NCBI GenBank assembly: GCA_014338405.1
Contig: JTDE01000136.1
Coordinates: 244,229-308,228, forward strand
DNA length: 64,000 nt
Direction: 5' to 3'
Source: Paragonimus skrjabini miyazakii
Lineage: Eukaryota; Platyhelminthes; Trematoda; Plagiorchiida; Troglotrematidae
Made by a program: the position numbers and the translations under genes. Shown piece after piece: positions 48,390 through 61,249 of this stretch (the first letter of the stretch is position 1; each line of letters begins with the position of its first letter). The notes under the pieces are model-generated. The model had not been told where the DNA came from, did not search any database, and saw only the letters and a program-made list of their open reading frames with translations.

Positions 48390-50165
48390 AACCCACGTCA
48401 AGCAAAGATTGAGTGTCATTTGTTTTTGTGTGCATAAAACCGGTTGCCAAATGTTAATTAACAAGACTTTGGCATACTTGAGAGTATATGCGTTGTCAGC
48501 ATTCATTAGAACATTGAACGGTGACGCATTATTGGCACTGTGGTTGCTTTGCAATGAGCGAAGAGGTGCTTGGTCCTTGGTGAGTGTTACTCACTAGTGG
48601 GTGGGTTAAAGCATCTCAATCACTTTGTGATATATTCGCTGGTCCCGGTCTCAAGTAGTCTTTCTGTCCTGAGGATGTAAAAAATTGTGCAACTGTGAGA
48701 AATCTGATAGATACGGTGACGAATACACAACATGGAACTTTGATTTTTGGCAGGGTTTCGTGGCAACCTTGTCGTTCGTCAGAGAAGGACAAGCTACGCC
48801 GCCTCACGTAGGTTTTATAGTGGTGCTGACAATGTTTTCAAAGGTGTTTATCAGACTGTTACCTTTGAAGAAAAGTTTAACTTAACCAGCATTTTTAGGT
48901 ACCTTCAAAATTGCATTTTCTACACGAGTAAGTTTATCTCATTTTTAAACGAAACGTTTTGGGGAAATCATCGCACGAAGCATTTCTTGAGACAATACTC
49001 AAACTGTATTCTTTCCAAAGACTACATTTTTGAAGCTCCGTAAAACATTGCACGCACTAATGATTTTTTACGTGCAACAGAAGTAAAACGCACAAAGTTC
49101 ATGTAGTGGCAAGTCTATGTTGACTCACGGTAAGCCGAATGTTCAATAGATCCTGGAAAGATAAACTGTTCTCTCCCTCTTACTCGACCGCTGTCGACAG
49201 GCCTGCATTGACTGAGTTAAAAGCCAATATTATTTCTCCTATTTGTTCCTTCTTTCGTCTGATCGGGAACATGTCATCGACATACAATTTGCACAGTTTC
49301 ATACCCTTCGCGACTAAAAATTGTGTCTTCTCGATTTTAGCTATGAACTCACTAACTAAAACAGGGCCAATTGGGCTCTACATAGCTATGCCATTTATCT
49401 TTCGATAGCCTCTACCCATAAAATAAAATCTTACATTTCACGCATAATTTGGAAATAAGCGTTTCAAATGGTCAACCGGCATTGGGTGATGAATGAAGTT
49501 AAGTAATCATAAATAAAATCTATCATCTGGCGCAATGTTACGATTGCAAATGAATGGGTAACATCAATAAAACCCATCATTTCTGTGGGAATATCCAGAT
49601 TTTCAATAGGTGATAACAATTCAGAAATGTCTTTTGAAATAAGTTTATCTATTTTTTGCAAAAGATTTAAAATGTCAACCAGTCACTTCGCTAGCTTACG
49701 GCAGGGAAACTCGTTCATTGCTGAAACGAGCTTTGTAGAAATACCCAATTTTTGAGGTTTATGTAAACCATGTAGTTGTAAAGTCTTGGTATCTACAGGT
49801 TTCAAAATGCGACATTTTTGTTCATTGATGTAGCCATATAACAAAAAGTATCTGTAAATCATAGCGCGTCTCTTTCTCCACTGGCAGGATTTTGTCAGGT
49901 TTGTTCGCAGGCCTGAATTTTCTAAAATCTGCAAGAATTCCTTCCGCTTTTTTCAGGTACTTTTGGTGGTTCATTACAACAGCATCAGTCTCTTTATCTT
50001 GCTTTCGGTTTATAGTATTTTCATCTTTCTTCAAGTATTTGAGAGTTTTTTGATGTTTACTTGTTAGGTAGCACTTTTTCTGTAGTGGTGACCGTTGAGA
50101 GTTTGATGAGATCAGTGAACTTAACCACTGGGCAGCTGTCGATTTTTGTTGATGTAGGAAGTAGC
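48390..50165 (-). pseudogene. Penelope-like element: reverse transcriptase plus GIY-YIG endonuclease, near full length but broken
   Basis: Reading down the minus strand: KTLKYLKKDENTINRKQDKE and VVMNHQKYLKKAEGILAD (50080-49930) match the conserved block before the PLE polymerase; LYGLHKPQKLG (about 49765) matches the LYGLPKxHK block; MMGFIDVTHSF (49580-49545) is polymerase motif A with its aspartate; INGIAM-stop-SPIGPVL (about 49400-49360, stop at 49380-49378) is motif B; KLYVDDMF (about 49285) is motif C with both aspartates. WTCHYMNF, then LVRAMFYGASKM follow near 49100-49030. FYILRTERLLETGTSEYITK (about 48690-48625) is the GIY-YIG region, with YIG changed to YIL. The C-terminus, VLCTQKQMTLNLCLTW, ends at 48393. 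Numerous stops and frame changes make it inactive. This is the only copy here retaining the reverse transcriptase palm. Confidence 0.85.
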
Positions 50166-53100
50166 AAAACAGTTAAATGGACATTTTAATTAGATTTTAC
50201 CGCTTTGTTTTTATGCTAGTCACATGTTCACGACTAACGGATGTGTACGCAACAAATCTACTTTGTCTTCTGATTAGTTCATTTGAATGTACCAAAAATT
50301 CTTACATTGAATTGTGAAAAGTTTGTACTTTTTTGAATTCTAGTTGGCATCATGAGAAAACGATGATTGTGAGGAAGTTGTTTCCTAGACTATAATTAAA
50401 TCTGTTTTTTTTCTACATAAAACAAGATGATGTTGGCTAACAATTACGCTATCAGCACGACAGGCTTTGATGCGTGATTACTCGTTCATCCCTTCACGTA
50501 CAATGCAAAATTCAAGCTTTACATTTTAAATTAATTTGTGTTTAATGGGGCATTGAAACATGAAAATGATAAATTACTTCACCTTAATAGGGTAAAACCG
50601 TCAAACTCATTTTTTTTCTACCCAGTCAAATCAGGCGGTTGCTCATAGTAAAGTTGCATCAATAGTGAGTGAAACAAATGCGTCGCAAGTTATTGTACAA
50701 CCGAAAATGTGAACTTTTAGTTACGACAAATTTATCTAGGTAGATCAACTTTGAAATTCCTGGTTGGATAAATCAAACTTTACATTAATTTGAACAAAAA
50801 ATAATTATTATGAATAAAACGCTAGTGGTCTGGTGTATTAATTGAGGGTGTTCACTCCTTAGATCTAAGAGTTTGTTAACAATATTGATTTAGAGTCGGG
50901 GAAAAAACAGCTTATCTTTTGCTGCAGCGCTTCAGCCCCTGTCTAAAGCAACTCAAATACCTGGGAGGTCATGAAGTTCGAATTTTCGTTTTGCAATGCA
51001 GAGTGGACCAGACTACGTCACAGTCACATTTCTGGTGCCAGGTGAAGCTAGTACAGTTTCATTAAATCCTAAGAATGCAGTCGGAATCATACAAGAATTT
51101 GTTCTCTCCGTCAATCGAAAAATGCCAGCTCATTCGCCATAGATATTCTGCTATGCCTACTTTTCAGCTATTGATCGCTCATTTGCTCAGTACCACCGTT
51201 TTAAACAGCCTTAAGCAAATGAGAAGCTTCTTGGAATTTGAGCAGCAAAATATAAATTTTTAACAAACAACGCGATATCACAGTGCAAACCTCCGGAAGA
51301 TAGACTTTGGTTGGAGATAATGAGCATGTGCATGAATTTATAAGATAAAACGTTTCAAAAGTGAACGATAGCACTCGTTCCAGTTTGTCACATGCTTCAC
51401 TGATGCCGTCTATATATACTGATCATGTGACCCTAAGAGGTCACGAAAGGGTTGATAATACCCGTTGTAATCGATGGAGTTACTGAACATACAGGTAAGA
51501 TTCTGGTCACAACACTAGGGGATGTATGTTTGTTTTGAAATCATGTGACTCTGAATGGTGTAGATAATCGAATCAGTATACGTAAATGTAATAGAAGTAT
51601 TGCAGTGCTTCTGTTCTGTGCACATTATATTACTTGGAACTATATCCTGTAAGACATATGAGAAATAGCAATTGCTTTATCAGTGCACAACCTTACTATA
51701 GCAATCACAAATGTAACATTTCATCTCACTTTTGCTACCGTTTTCTAAGTTTTCTTATATTCCTACCAAGTTTGTAAATTTAAAGGTTTGCAGTTCGAAT
51801 CCAAGGTATTGTGCGGCATCTGCGAGCAAAAGTCGATAGGTTTCACCCCAAGTGGGGGGGTCAGTGAGTCTAACCTTCGTTCGCTATTATCGACAGTTGA
51901 ACTTCTTTTCAGTTTTCGGTACGGTGCACACACGGAGACCCTTCATTTGTCATTAAGACTTGCTTCCGTGCAAAAGACAAACTGCAGTCCTCATCTATCA
52001 CTTAGTCTGAATAATTAACCAACGAACAATACCCAGTAACTTATGTACCAGTGAATTCTGCCGTTCACAAAGAGGCATGGTTGAGGCAGTAACACAGGAC
52101 TGTGCACCACATTCAAAACTGTCAGGAGAGTCAGCTCTAACGTGTCTTCAACTCCAAGTAATGGTATGCCGGATGTACACAGTTTTAGAGCGGACAAAAA
52201 AAGATATTTACTGGAGTAAAACCTGGGAGTGAGAAAGCACACAATACTAGTCCGCCAACCCTAACTGCTTTAATGTCGAAAGGAGAAAGCCAGTGCAATG
52301 ATGACTTTCGCAGATCGGGCTACGTCCAAGTTGGTGTGCAAACAATGTGTCATACCATCAGATGTTTTATCCGTTTAACTATTTTGCTCACCTATTCATT
52401 GCTGATTACAAAACTTCTCATTTCACTTGAATTTCCTGTTATAATAAAACCTCGGAAAATGAAACCGCCTGCAAAAAGGGATGTTTTAACAGTCGGTCAG
52501 ACGAGATTGTATAGGTATTTCAATAATCGATCAACTTGTGGCAAAGATATGTGTTTACCTACTATCAAAGATTACTGACAGTCGGTATATTTTGGTTACG
52601 TATTCAAAAATATTGACACCCAAAATTGGGTCGTTAATGAAGATGGAACAAACAATAATTGTATGTTGACTGTTTTAAAGTGCGCTATCCATTCTTTTGA
52701 GAGTACAACACCTGAAATTGTCGTACGCATTTCAAATATACGCCAAATTAAGATGCTTGCAACATAGTGTAAGTCTCCTGAAATGGTTAGAATTCGTTTT
52801 CTCTGGGAGCGGTTGTTAGACAATGTAATTCTGTATGAAGATGAAATATATAAATTAACGAACTAATTGGGAATTCGCAAGAGTAGTCAATTTTACTATC
52901 GGTTCAATTTGCGTACGCATACGCAAACCTGTAGCATGAGCGGGATGCTAAACTGTTTTAAATTGTATGCAGTGTCTAAATTTGAACAGACTGTATAGTT
53001 TGAGGTAGTAATTTGATTAGATGTTCGTTTGCGTGTGCATTTACAAACATGGTTAATATAAATCCTCAATTTAAGAAATATATCCAGTTACTCATTTTCA

Positions 53101-54879
53101 CGCGTCGCAGTTTGCAGGCAAATTAATACTCAGTTTCGAAAACAACCATTTCAGTTGTTTGTCCGTGCCAATCTTGCGATGTAAATTGCATGTTAACTTC
53201 ACATCAGTTTCTGCCAAAATCCCCTGGGAAACCTTTTAGCTGTTATTCATTGTCAATCAAGTAACAATTAATCAAAGTGGAATGCGTAGAAAGGGCATCC
53301 AAACGATGTGAGTGACCTTTGTAATCGGTTTCATAACGGTCCACTATGCTGAAAAGTGTGAATTAAAATATGGTTTTCATATGTACGTCGTTGAACATGC
53401 TGTTGTTGAACTAACGTATGTAACGCACTTTACAACCAGGGAATAATCACAACGAAAATCCGTTTTCAAATTACGCTACCAAACGAGCATTGTAAGCAGA
53501 AAAACTATTATATGTAAGCCTTAGGTACTCATAGACCTAATAGTTTTGAGCTGTTTTTCTCCACCTCATTTGCTATTGTACTTCTTCACCCGCACTCCAT
53601 TAGTGTTATTGATGTTGGGTACTGAACAGACAATACGAAATGCTAGTATCTATTATGTTCACGTTTGTCTAAATAAATCTTTTTAGGAACGCGTACTACA
53701 GATCATTTTATATCAGTGAGCAAAAACGAGCGAGATATCAGAGAGAGCCAAATATCAGAATTCACAATCGTTGTCACTACCTTGGCGGGGAACACCTTAC
53801 AAACAGTTGCTTTGAACACATCAAAAATTATTGAAACTTTAGATGATAAAATCCCTAGCATATTGCTCTGCTCGTCTATGTGACTTTGAGTACATTACAC
53901 GAAGTGCCATCTTAAAGATTCAGCATAATTTGTTCGGACATAAACTGTGTAATACAAGCTTACTGTCTTCTATATTCCTAGTCTTCAATCTATAAAGTGC
54001 CACTATATACAGCGCTGTTCTGTATACTTGCTTCGGTGAGAAACCAGCTAAATAATTTATTCAGTTTAATTGATCGAATCTTCTCGACAGTCAGGTATGA
54101 AGTCGGTAGTGTCTCGCATAGATGAAAGGTTAACCTAACCCCTAGTCGTGCTACTGAAACTTTAGAAGTAATACATTCATCTACCTACACTCAGTATCTT
54201 ATAAGATTGTACATTACTACAGTCATAAAATTTATCTAGTTGATTTCCTTTAAACCTGAGTCAGATTAACTGGATATTTTTCTATTGGTAAAATAGTATT
54301 GTCATCTTTTATGGGTTTCTAAGTATTCCATGACTGATTATACCTAACGATATTTGGATCAGATACAATGTCCAAAAATAGTACATTTTTGTACAAGTTG
54401 TTTACGGGTGGTGTGCTTTGTATTCTTGAAGTCATTTAAAACGTTATGACGGGTCATTTCAGAATGCCACGACTGAGGAATCGTGTGTTCATTTTCAGTA
54501 TATATACACCATCAATAAGCTAAAGGGACAGCAAGAAAGACGTCATACTGTCCCGTTATACTTATTTGTAACTCAGCACTTTTTTACGGCCAACCTCCTA
54601 CAAGTTAGGGGGTTAGTTTAACTAGTGGTTGAATCAACACTCCTTTCGTTTCGAACGAAAACTCCCTCATTCACCGATTGACCATATGTGGTCCATTACG
54701 TAAAATAAGCCCAAACCTTTTGTTTTTCTTGGATATATCGGGTGGATTGATGAATTGGCGCAATCCACTCCAAAGAAAGGTATTCATTCGCTATGTTTGG
54801 TGATCATTTATGACAAGGTATTAACAGTCTGTTCATTTTGTTGTTTACGTGCAGCTTGTACGTTACTTATTCTGGACTA
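50166..54879. other. Unassigned sequence
   Basis: Nothing beyond short frames. At 51788-51800 GCAGTTCGAATCCAAGG resembles a B box without a matching A box upstream. At about 51843-51873 ACCCCAAGTGGGGGGGT forms a small hairpin. Plus-strand frames at 52273-52578 (101 codons) and 51788-52018 have no known motif. Any 5' leader of the PLE at 48390-50165 would lie at the start of this stretch but is not recognisable. Confidence 0.4.
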
Positions 54880-55214
54880 AGCTCCATCTGATGAAATTTC
54901 TTGGATATCACTTGCAAAGAAGCATATGTTAAAAATATCTTTTTGATTTTGTCGAGGATTAGTATTGTTGCACTTGTTTTAGCTCTTTCGAACAGAGTTT
55001 GATTTCAGCTGCTTTTTATGACGGAATGTATGGGTGTTATGAAGACAGAGGAGATGGGTTGTATGTGTTGTTCTCGATAAGCTGAGATCTCCAATAGTCG
55101 ACAAAGGTTGTAGTTAATTAGCATACCTAAGGAAGGCAACCCACTATCTTTCACAATCTCTATGGTGAATTCGATATCGTGGAAAACGTTTTTGTTTGTT
55201 GTGTATTTTATCAC
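54880..55214 (-). pseudogene. Penelope-like element, reverse-transcriptase fragment
   Basis: The minus strand encodes VFHDIEFTIEIVKDSGLPSL, then GMLINYNLCRLLEISAYREQ and SVFITPIHSVIKSS, a stop, and NQTLFERAKTSATIL. In PLE polymerases the region after the YxDD motif typically reads like I-x-F-T-x-E-x-E-x-D-x-x-L-P-F-L-D-V-L-I, S-V-Y-R-K and then H-P-x-x-H-K, ending in R-x-L-x-x-R-A; the agreement in order and spacing is good. Neither the catalytic motifs nor a nuclease are identifiable on either side. The assignment to PLE over another retroelement class is likely but not certain. Confidence 0.6.
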
Positions 55215-55404
55215 TGAGCGTTTGCGGATTACGGATGTATTGTACCCATTGGTTTAGCCTGATTTTTGGCAACGCCATATTCTCTAGCTGCTGAGGCGAA
55301 TTTTTACATTGAAAATTGTGAAGTTCTGACCTAACACTATGACTCCCAATGCCTACCCATGTATTCTCTACTTCTGTTTTTGGTATTTATTTGAGTACTG
55401 ACTT

Positions 55405-55625
55405 GTAGTAGGGGATTTTGATTTTCATATAAATTGAACATCACCCACAATTGATCGTAGCTATCGCATTTCCGACAATGGCGAGGATATGCACTACTGA
55501 CGAGTTCTAATGAGAGCGAAACTCGAGTCTAGTGCTTCTTTTCGAAAGGAGCCGACTGGAAAGTCTATGGGAATGCAACAGCTGTGATCAATCGTGGGTG
55601 ATGTTCAATCTATATTTACTTGAGC
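55405..55625 (+). mobile_element. Hammerhead element F: ribozyme enclosed by 42-bp inverted repeats
   Basis: Starts with GTAGTAGGGGATTTTGATTT. The left arm 55432-55473 (AATTGAACATCACCCACAAT, TGATCGTAGCTATCGC) is the reverse complement of the right arm 55569-55610 with few mismatches. Between them is GGCGAGGATAT, the ribozyme, and AAGGAGCCGACTGGAAAGTC. The tRNA-like head present in other copies is absent, so this is a reduced arm-ribozyme-arm unit of about 200 bp. It has no coding capacity. Transcription would have to come from outside, because the A and B boxes are missing. Confidence 0.85.
55491..55535 (+). ncRNA. Hammerhead ribozyme, apparently intact, minimal stem III
   Basis: Stem I: GCACTA (55491-55496) pairs with TAGTGC (55530-55535). 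Core CTGACGA is complete. Stem II: GTTCT pairs with AGAGC across AATG, all five pairs formed including one G-U. GAAA is complete. Stem III is minimal: the last A of GAAA with T 55528, C with G 55527, and loop TCGA. The cleavage site would be after C 55529. All universally conserved residues are present. Minimal stem III hammerheads are described for PLE terminal repeats and often act as dimers; the palindromic CTCGAG would favour that. Confidence 0.85.
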
Positions 55626-58600
55626 CTTGACTTATATGTTTTTGTTTTATCATGTCATTTTGATAATTGTGCGAACGGTTAGTTGTCTAGTATTGTACTT
55701 TTTTTGAGTGGTGTATCCATCACCATTTTGTAGTGTAGACAATTTTCGTCGTCTCGAACCTCATGACTACTTGAACGAAATATGTTAGAGGTAGATGTCA
55801 TATTTTGTGGCTTAGTTGTCAGTCTTTACCGAAAAAACTTTACATCATCTATCGGAAACGACCTATCGATCGAAAAAATCGAGGTTGTGTAATTATTCAA
55901 TTTGTTAATTTATTCACTAGTACCCTGGCATCTTGGTTTAATCTCGTTTTGATTATTTAGGATTGTTGATTATTTTATGTGCGCTGCTCATTGGAAATTG
56001 TTTAGCGCTTCCATGATTCCTTCTTCATTCAAACCAAGCACGGACAAATCCGTTATACGTTCCTCATGTTGTTTGTAGATTTGGTTACTTGACATCATAT
56101 CTACGCTTAAACCGACGAAAACATTACGAAGGATATTAGCGGAGCAACAGAAGCGACGCAAATCCGCCAATGCAAGAAACATCGTGCAAAAATCTGAGGA
56201 CATCCATCAGGATTCACAAATCTCCACGTTTGAACCTATACAATCAAACCTCTACGCATTGATGGTGTCACCTTGTTTGGTGATGAGACGTTTGTGAGGT
56301 AACTGCTAAATCCGGAAAACAGTTGAATACCTACAGCTCATCAAGTCTATAAACTGGTTGGTTAGAATTCGAACTGATGTTCCTGTTTATAATACCATCA
56401 ACCATTCTTACAACACTTACGACAAACTCAAATGAAAACAACAAAAACGGCAAAACGTAAATTTTAGTGATGGGCAGATCATGATTTCTCCCTGTATATC
56501 ATTCTTTCATGGCACAACTATATTGTACTAATCACAAATTGGTCAATGTTTATACGCTATCCATGAGAGGTTAAAGCTGTTATAATCACATTGTCCTTCG
56601 ATGTTCCTTCTTGATTCAACCCTGTTTTTTTGACTAATGAACACGCCGGAATATATCAGTATTGGTTCGATTTCTTTAATCTCGAAATCAGGTGTATTTA
56701 CCTCATTTATATGGTGGTTCAAATTAAACAGAACAGACCTCATTTGATTCCGCGTATCAAAAACGATCAGAATAATTTTGAATACCAGAACAAGCATTGA
56801 AGCGAAGACCTTCTTTGCTAGGCAAAACTCTTCTACAATCAGGCTTATCCTGAGTGTACGCTTTACAACAAACTAATTTATCCCGAATCTTTGGCATCCG
56901 CATTCAAGAATTGATTGCACTTTATCATGGCAAATGTAAACGGCATTTACTTGGCCTAAAATTCTAAAATATCTGTCATTTTGTCCAACGCAATACATTA
57001 GAAAGCGTTTTAAAAGTGTTGTGATCGATTATTTCATAAGTTATCACGATCGATTGAAGAAATTTATTAGTATGGTAAACAAAACAGGCAGTAATCCGCT
57101 GGCATTTGTTACTAATCCCTGAAAATAGATTGCTTAACTAAACAATTCTGTGACAGTTATTTGCTAATTACGTACTTAGGCAAAAATGTGTCCGTGAAAA
57201 GGCAGCTCCAATGCACGTCTGCGTACATATTTTTCAACGACACATCCATCGATTTGCATAATGAAAGTGCAAAGGAGCCTTTGACAGGATCATTTATTAG
57301 TAAAACAATATGACGAATTATTGTTTTGATTCCTGAGATTTTGGCCACATGTTTCATGTGTATTGAGATTGGTTATCTAAGTTTATTTGTCTTCTAGTAT
57401 TGACATAAAACTATTCCAACTCTGAATGGAATTCTGTTTCCAAAGCTTCACTCTGAGGACAAGCAATTGCAAAACTTATACTACATCTGGAGGATTCAGT
57501 TTAAAACGGTGACGACCTTGTGAATGAATTTAAAGCGTTTACTTGCATGAGTTGTGCGGAGTTCACAAAAGAGACCGGAACAAATGGTCTAATTTATTCT
57601 CATTACAATGAATTAAACCAGCAATATTACTTAATCTAAGTGCCACATATTCTCCTGAAGAATGTTTTGGTAAGCTTTGCTTTACAGTCAAAAGCGGTTA
57701 ATACCACTAGACACACGATTCTTGTTTGCCGATGGGAATTGCCAGTTCGATAATGCCAACTGCAAATGCACGTGTTTTTAAAGAGGATCATGTTCAACGT
57801 TTGATTGTACTCCATACATTATTACTTAACGCGGTTGAGGTTGTTTCATAGAATTTACACATCATTACTCATCTTATGGCTTCATATATTTTCACATTCT
57901 TGGCGTAGAGCATCGACAATGAGTTGGCACGTTTAGGCATTACAAGATACATTGCCTCAAGATTACGGCTCGCCGCATATACCAAAAGGTAAACCTATTA
58001 ACACGAATACTGACAACAGTTGACACGTCACAATAAATCGCTATAAATGGTGAATAATATGTAATCAACTTTATTCGCAACTAATTAAAGACATTGAGTC
58101 TTTTTACAATCTCATAATTGAGCACGTTTTTATTTTACACGTAAAATAGTATTGTTAAAAGTGTGCTGCTGATCGAATCCATTACCGGATAACATCAGAA
58201 ATAGCTCCGGTATTTGAAAGAACAAAGTACATTGTAGTCGTGGGAAATTTAACTTGTTGTGCATAAAAAGGCTTAACATTATAGACACATATATTGTGTT
58301 GCTAACTGTACAGTTCAGACTGTCAAAACGTTGCTGTCATTGTCAAAATTATTGCTAATGTTTGAAATTTGAGACAAATTAAGTTATATTGTACTCAAAT
58401 GTTATAACGTTCCGCTGGCTGCACTAAGTTATTTCAAGCTAATTAAAAACGAGCATGGTTCCTGAGATTTAAGTTTCAATTAAACCCCCCTGACTCATAT
58501 AGATATTTCCGGTTTCAAGGTGTTTTTCATACAAATAAAAAGTTTCATACAGTGCAACAGTAAGTTTGGCATTCTCTAAAAATGTTACTAATATTCGACT

Positions 58601-58789
58601 GATATTTTACATTCAGTTAATGATATCTTATCACGCAGTTGCTTGTGTATACAAAGCCATTGTCAGAGTTGAAGTAACTTACAATCCAAGTTAACGAATG
58701 AGATCACGTCGATGTTACGCTATAGTTTCATTTGATATAAGCAGTGTCTCTCCGTTTGATAATTTGGGCAATTTTTACCGGATCATTTC
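55626..58789. other. Unassigned sequence
   Basis: No supported gene. Minus-strand frames at 55988-56203, 56543-56797 and 57157-57357 (66-84 codons) were read for retroelement motifs without a convincing match. Confidence 0.4.
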
Positions 58790-59060
58790 AATTTGAACAT
58801 CACCCACAATTGATCGCAGCTGTCGCATTCCCACAGACTTTCCAGTCAGCCCCTTTCGAAAAGAATCACTAGACTCGAGTTCCGATCTCATTAGAGCTCG
58901 TCAGTAGTGCACATCTTCGCCTCTGCCGGGGCTTGAACCACAGACACACTGTTCATGAGACAACCGTGTTTACCACTGCGCCATTGACACATTAGACACG
59001 ACCGAATTATCATATGTGAACGCTCAACCACTTTCGCTCGTAAGTAATGAGTAATGGATT
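58790..59060 (-). mobile_element. Hammerhead element G (first subfamily)
   Basis: Minus-strand order: ACTTACGAGCGAAAGTGGTT, GAGCGTTCACATATGATAAT, the tRNA-like head with A box CAATGGCGCAGTGGTAAACA and B box GGTTCAAGCCCC, ribozyme, CGAAAGGGGCTGACTGGAAA and the end GCAGCTGCGATCAATTGTGG. It is the best copy for seeing head and ribozyme together. The right terminal arm is present (58796-58850 on the plus strand) but the opposite arm is missing, so the copy is truncated. Confidence 0.85.
58866..58910 (-). ncRNA. Hammerhead ribozyme, one core substitution
   Basis: GCACTACTGACGA, stem II GCTCT/AGATC with one mismatch, GGAA where GAAA is required, then CTCGAGTCTAGTG. Stem I is intact apart from its last pair. 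The single A-to-G change in the conserved purines should prevent or severely slow cleavage. Confidence 0.7.
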
Positions 59061-61249
59061 GTTTGGTACGGCTATACGGCTGATTTCGTACACTCAACAC
59101 ATCCAAAATAATTATATTTTTTGCACATTAGTCAAGTTCGCAAAGCCAAATAATTACGTTTTTGCTCAGCATAGTGTGTGCTGACAATATCTGGTTGACC
59201 TATCATATCAGTCTACTGAGTAAGCACTTGAAAATCAAGTTGCACTTGTACACTTATTTTGCCGAACTAAGTATATGTTTTCCGAGTACTCCGGTTTGTG
59301 ACAATCATTCTAACGGGTACTGTATACGACTTCCCGTCAATCATAAAGCATTGATTTGTGGACCGATAATAACTCGCAGGCTTGCGCAGCTTTTATTTCA
59401 TGTCATTGCACATGTCATCATACTGTCAAATTGTATGCATCTAATTTACTGGTTATGTTCTACAGAAAGAAAAATGTCACAGATCAAATATTTTCTTTAT
59501 CATATATACGTATCCATATTGAAATGAATTTGAAAATAAATGCATAAACGCATATTATCTCTAAAACATAACATGAATAAGCTAACCGATAAAACATACT
59601 CATGCTGTTTAATTGATAAAACTTACGAAGCTGAAGCAAGGTATGTTCCTATACCTCTGACAATTTATGTTAAATGACTGAATAGAAGTAACACGCACAT
59701 AATGAAATGGTAACGACAACAATTGAATGAAGAATCCTATGATGCCATTTTTCAAAAGGTCAAGAAAACAGAAGTATTAGGAAATTGTGACATTTGACTG
59801 GGACTTTTGGTTGACACAGGTGGTTTTTGTCAATAGTTTTTCCCATTCAACTGATTACAAAAGTATGATGGGTTAGTAGTTAACAAATTCAGTTATGTGG
59901 CTGTTATGTGCACCAAAAATTCGTTGTATATCACTCAGTCATTGAATTCAGCTACTGTTTTTTGCCGACGTATACACTACTGGGTCATTACTTTTTTGAA
60001 TAATTTCATCATCATAAAACGCACGACATAATTAGCTCTGTCAAGATCCATTTTTGTTCAAATGTTTCAAAGAGGAACGCCATGCTTTAAAAAATTATGA
60101 ACTGAATCGCATGTTGTGTGATATGTGGTGCAAACACACCGCACTTCAGCAAGTAGTAGGGGTTAAGCACACGAAAGCAATCGTGAAAGGCTGAGCACAC
60201 ATATACCTCAAGGGGGCTAATATTTTTAAGGTTTTCCTATTTGAACGCTTAGTTTAACCTCACTGATGTAAGTGGAGCTCGATGTTGCACACCCACTGAC
60301 ATCACTTTCAATGTAAACTTCGATAAGATGTTTCTGTACCTCCGAGTGATTGTAAACCACCACCCCATGGAATGACAACGTTTTGCAGCAAACCTCAGAA
60401 ACCTAGCTCTTTTGATTAGTAAAGCCAGCCAATTAATTGGTCGGTCAGCTAGATCAATATAACACAGCGTAGTTGCAGAGAGGTAGCGTTAGCAGTTAGT
60501 GAAGCAATACTACTAAGAAAACAAAGGCCAGATTTATGTACAGGGATGACATTGTCAATGCCATTGCCATAAAACTGGGTGCACCATTGGTGTGAGGAGG
60601 ATTGGTTGGTCCGTTAACTTGTTGGTAAAATGGACAGTTTGTTCTACGTTTGCTCGTTTTTTATCGCGGGCTAATAAGAATGAACAGAAATGTAAACGTC
60701 TGTTGATGCTTGACTTTTCTCCCCTGTACCCAAATGGGTAAACAGAACCCAATGTTTTTAGAGTGTTTACTTGGCTATTGACAGCTATATCTGTACGCCC
60801 GGTACACAATTCCGTCAATTCCAACGCAATCTACCAACATCAGCGTAGACAATGAGACTCTTACTTGCACAGAACTGGGTACCAGTTACGGGCTTGACAT
60901 CGAATTCTTAACGAGTTGGGTAAAGAATTACATTAAGTGAATAATGGATTTCATCAACTTCACCATCCCTTCCAATTAAACCCAAATGTACTGCGCGGCG
61001 TTCACTGCTGACACAATATCAACCTGACATGAACATAGGATTCGAGTTCACCGGCACGTTGATCAGCTTGCATCTCGTTTTGTAGAAGAACCAGATAGAC
61101 AAAAAAAGGTGACTTAAGTTTAATGAAAATCTGCTTCATGGATTTGAATTAGTTTGATAAGTTTCATTTTCGTAGTGTGCTGCGAGATCCTTTGTTGCGT
61201 AAATCGCTTTTCAAGGCTGTTTTCGTTAGCATTCTATAAGCAAAGTTAC
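59061..61249. other. Unassigned sequence
   Basis: A 121-codon plus-strand frame (59162-59527) and an 89-codon minus-strand frame (60555-60824) were inspected and show no known motif. AAGTAGTAGGGG at about 60151 resembles the hammerhead-family left end but is not followed by family sequence. Confidence 0.4.

Noticed and set aside
51788..51805. GTTCGAATCC considered as a tRNA B box
   Set aside because: No A box within the expected 30-60 bases upstream and no cloverleaf.
60140..60175. AAGTAGTAGGGG considered as another hammerhead-element end
   Set aside because: The following sequence does not match the family; twelve bases alone are insufficient.
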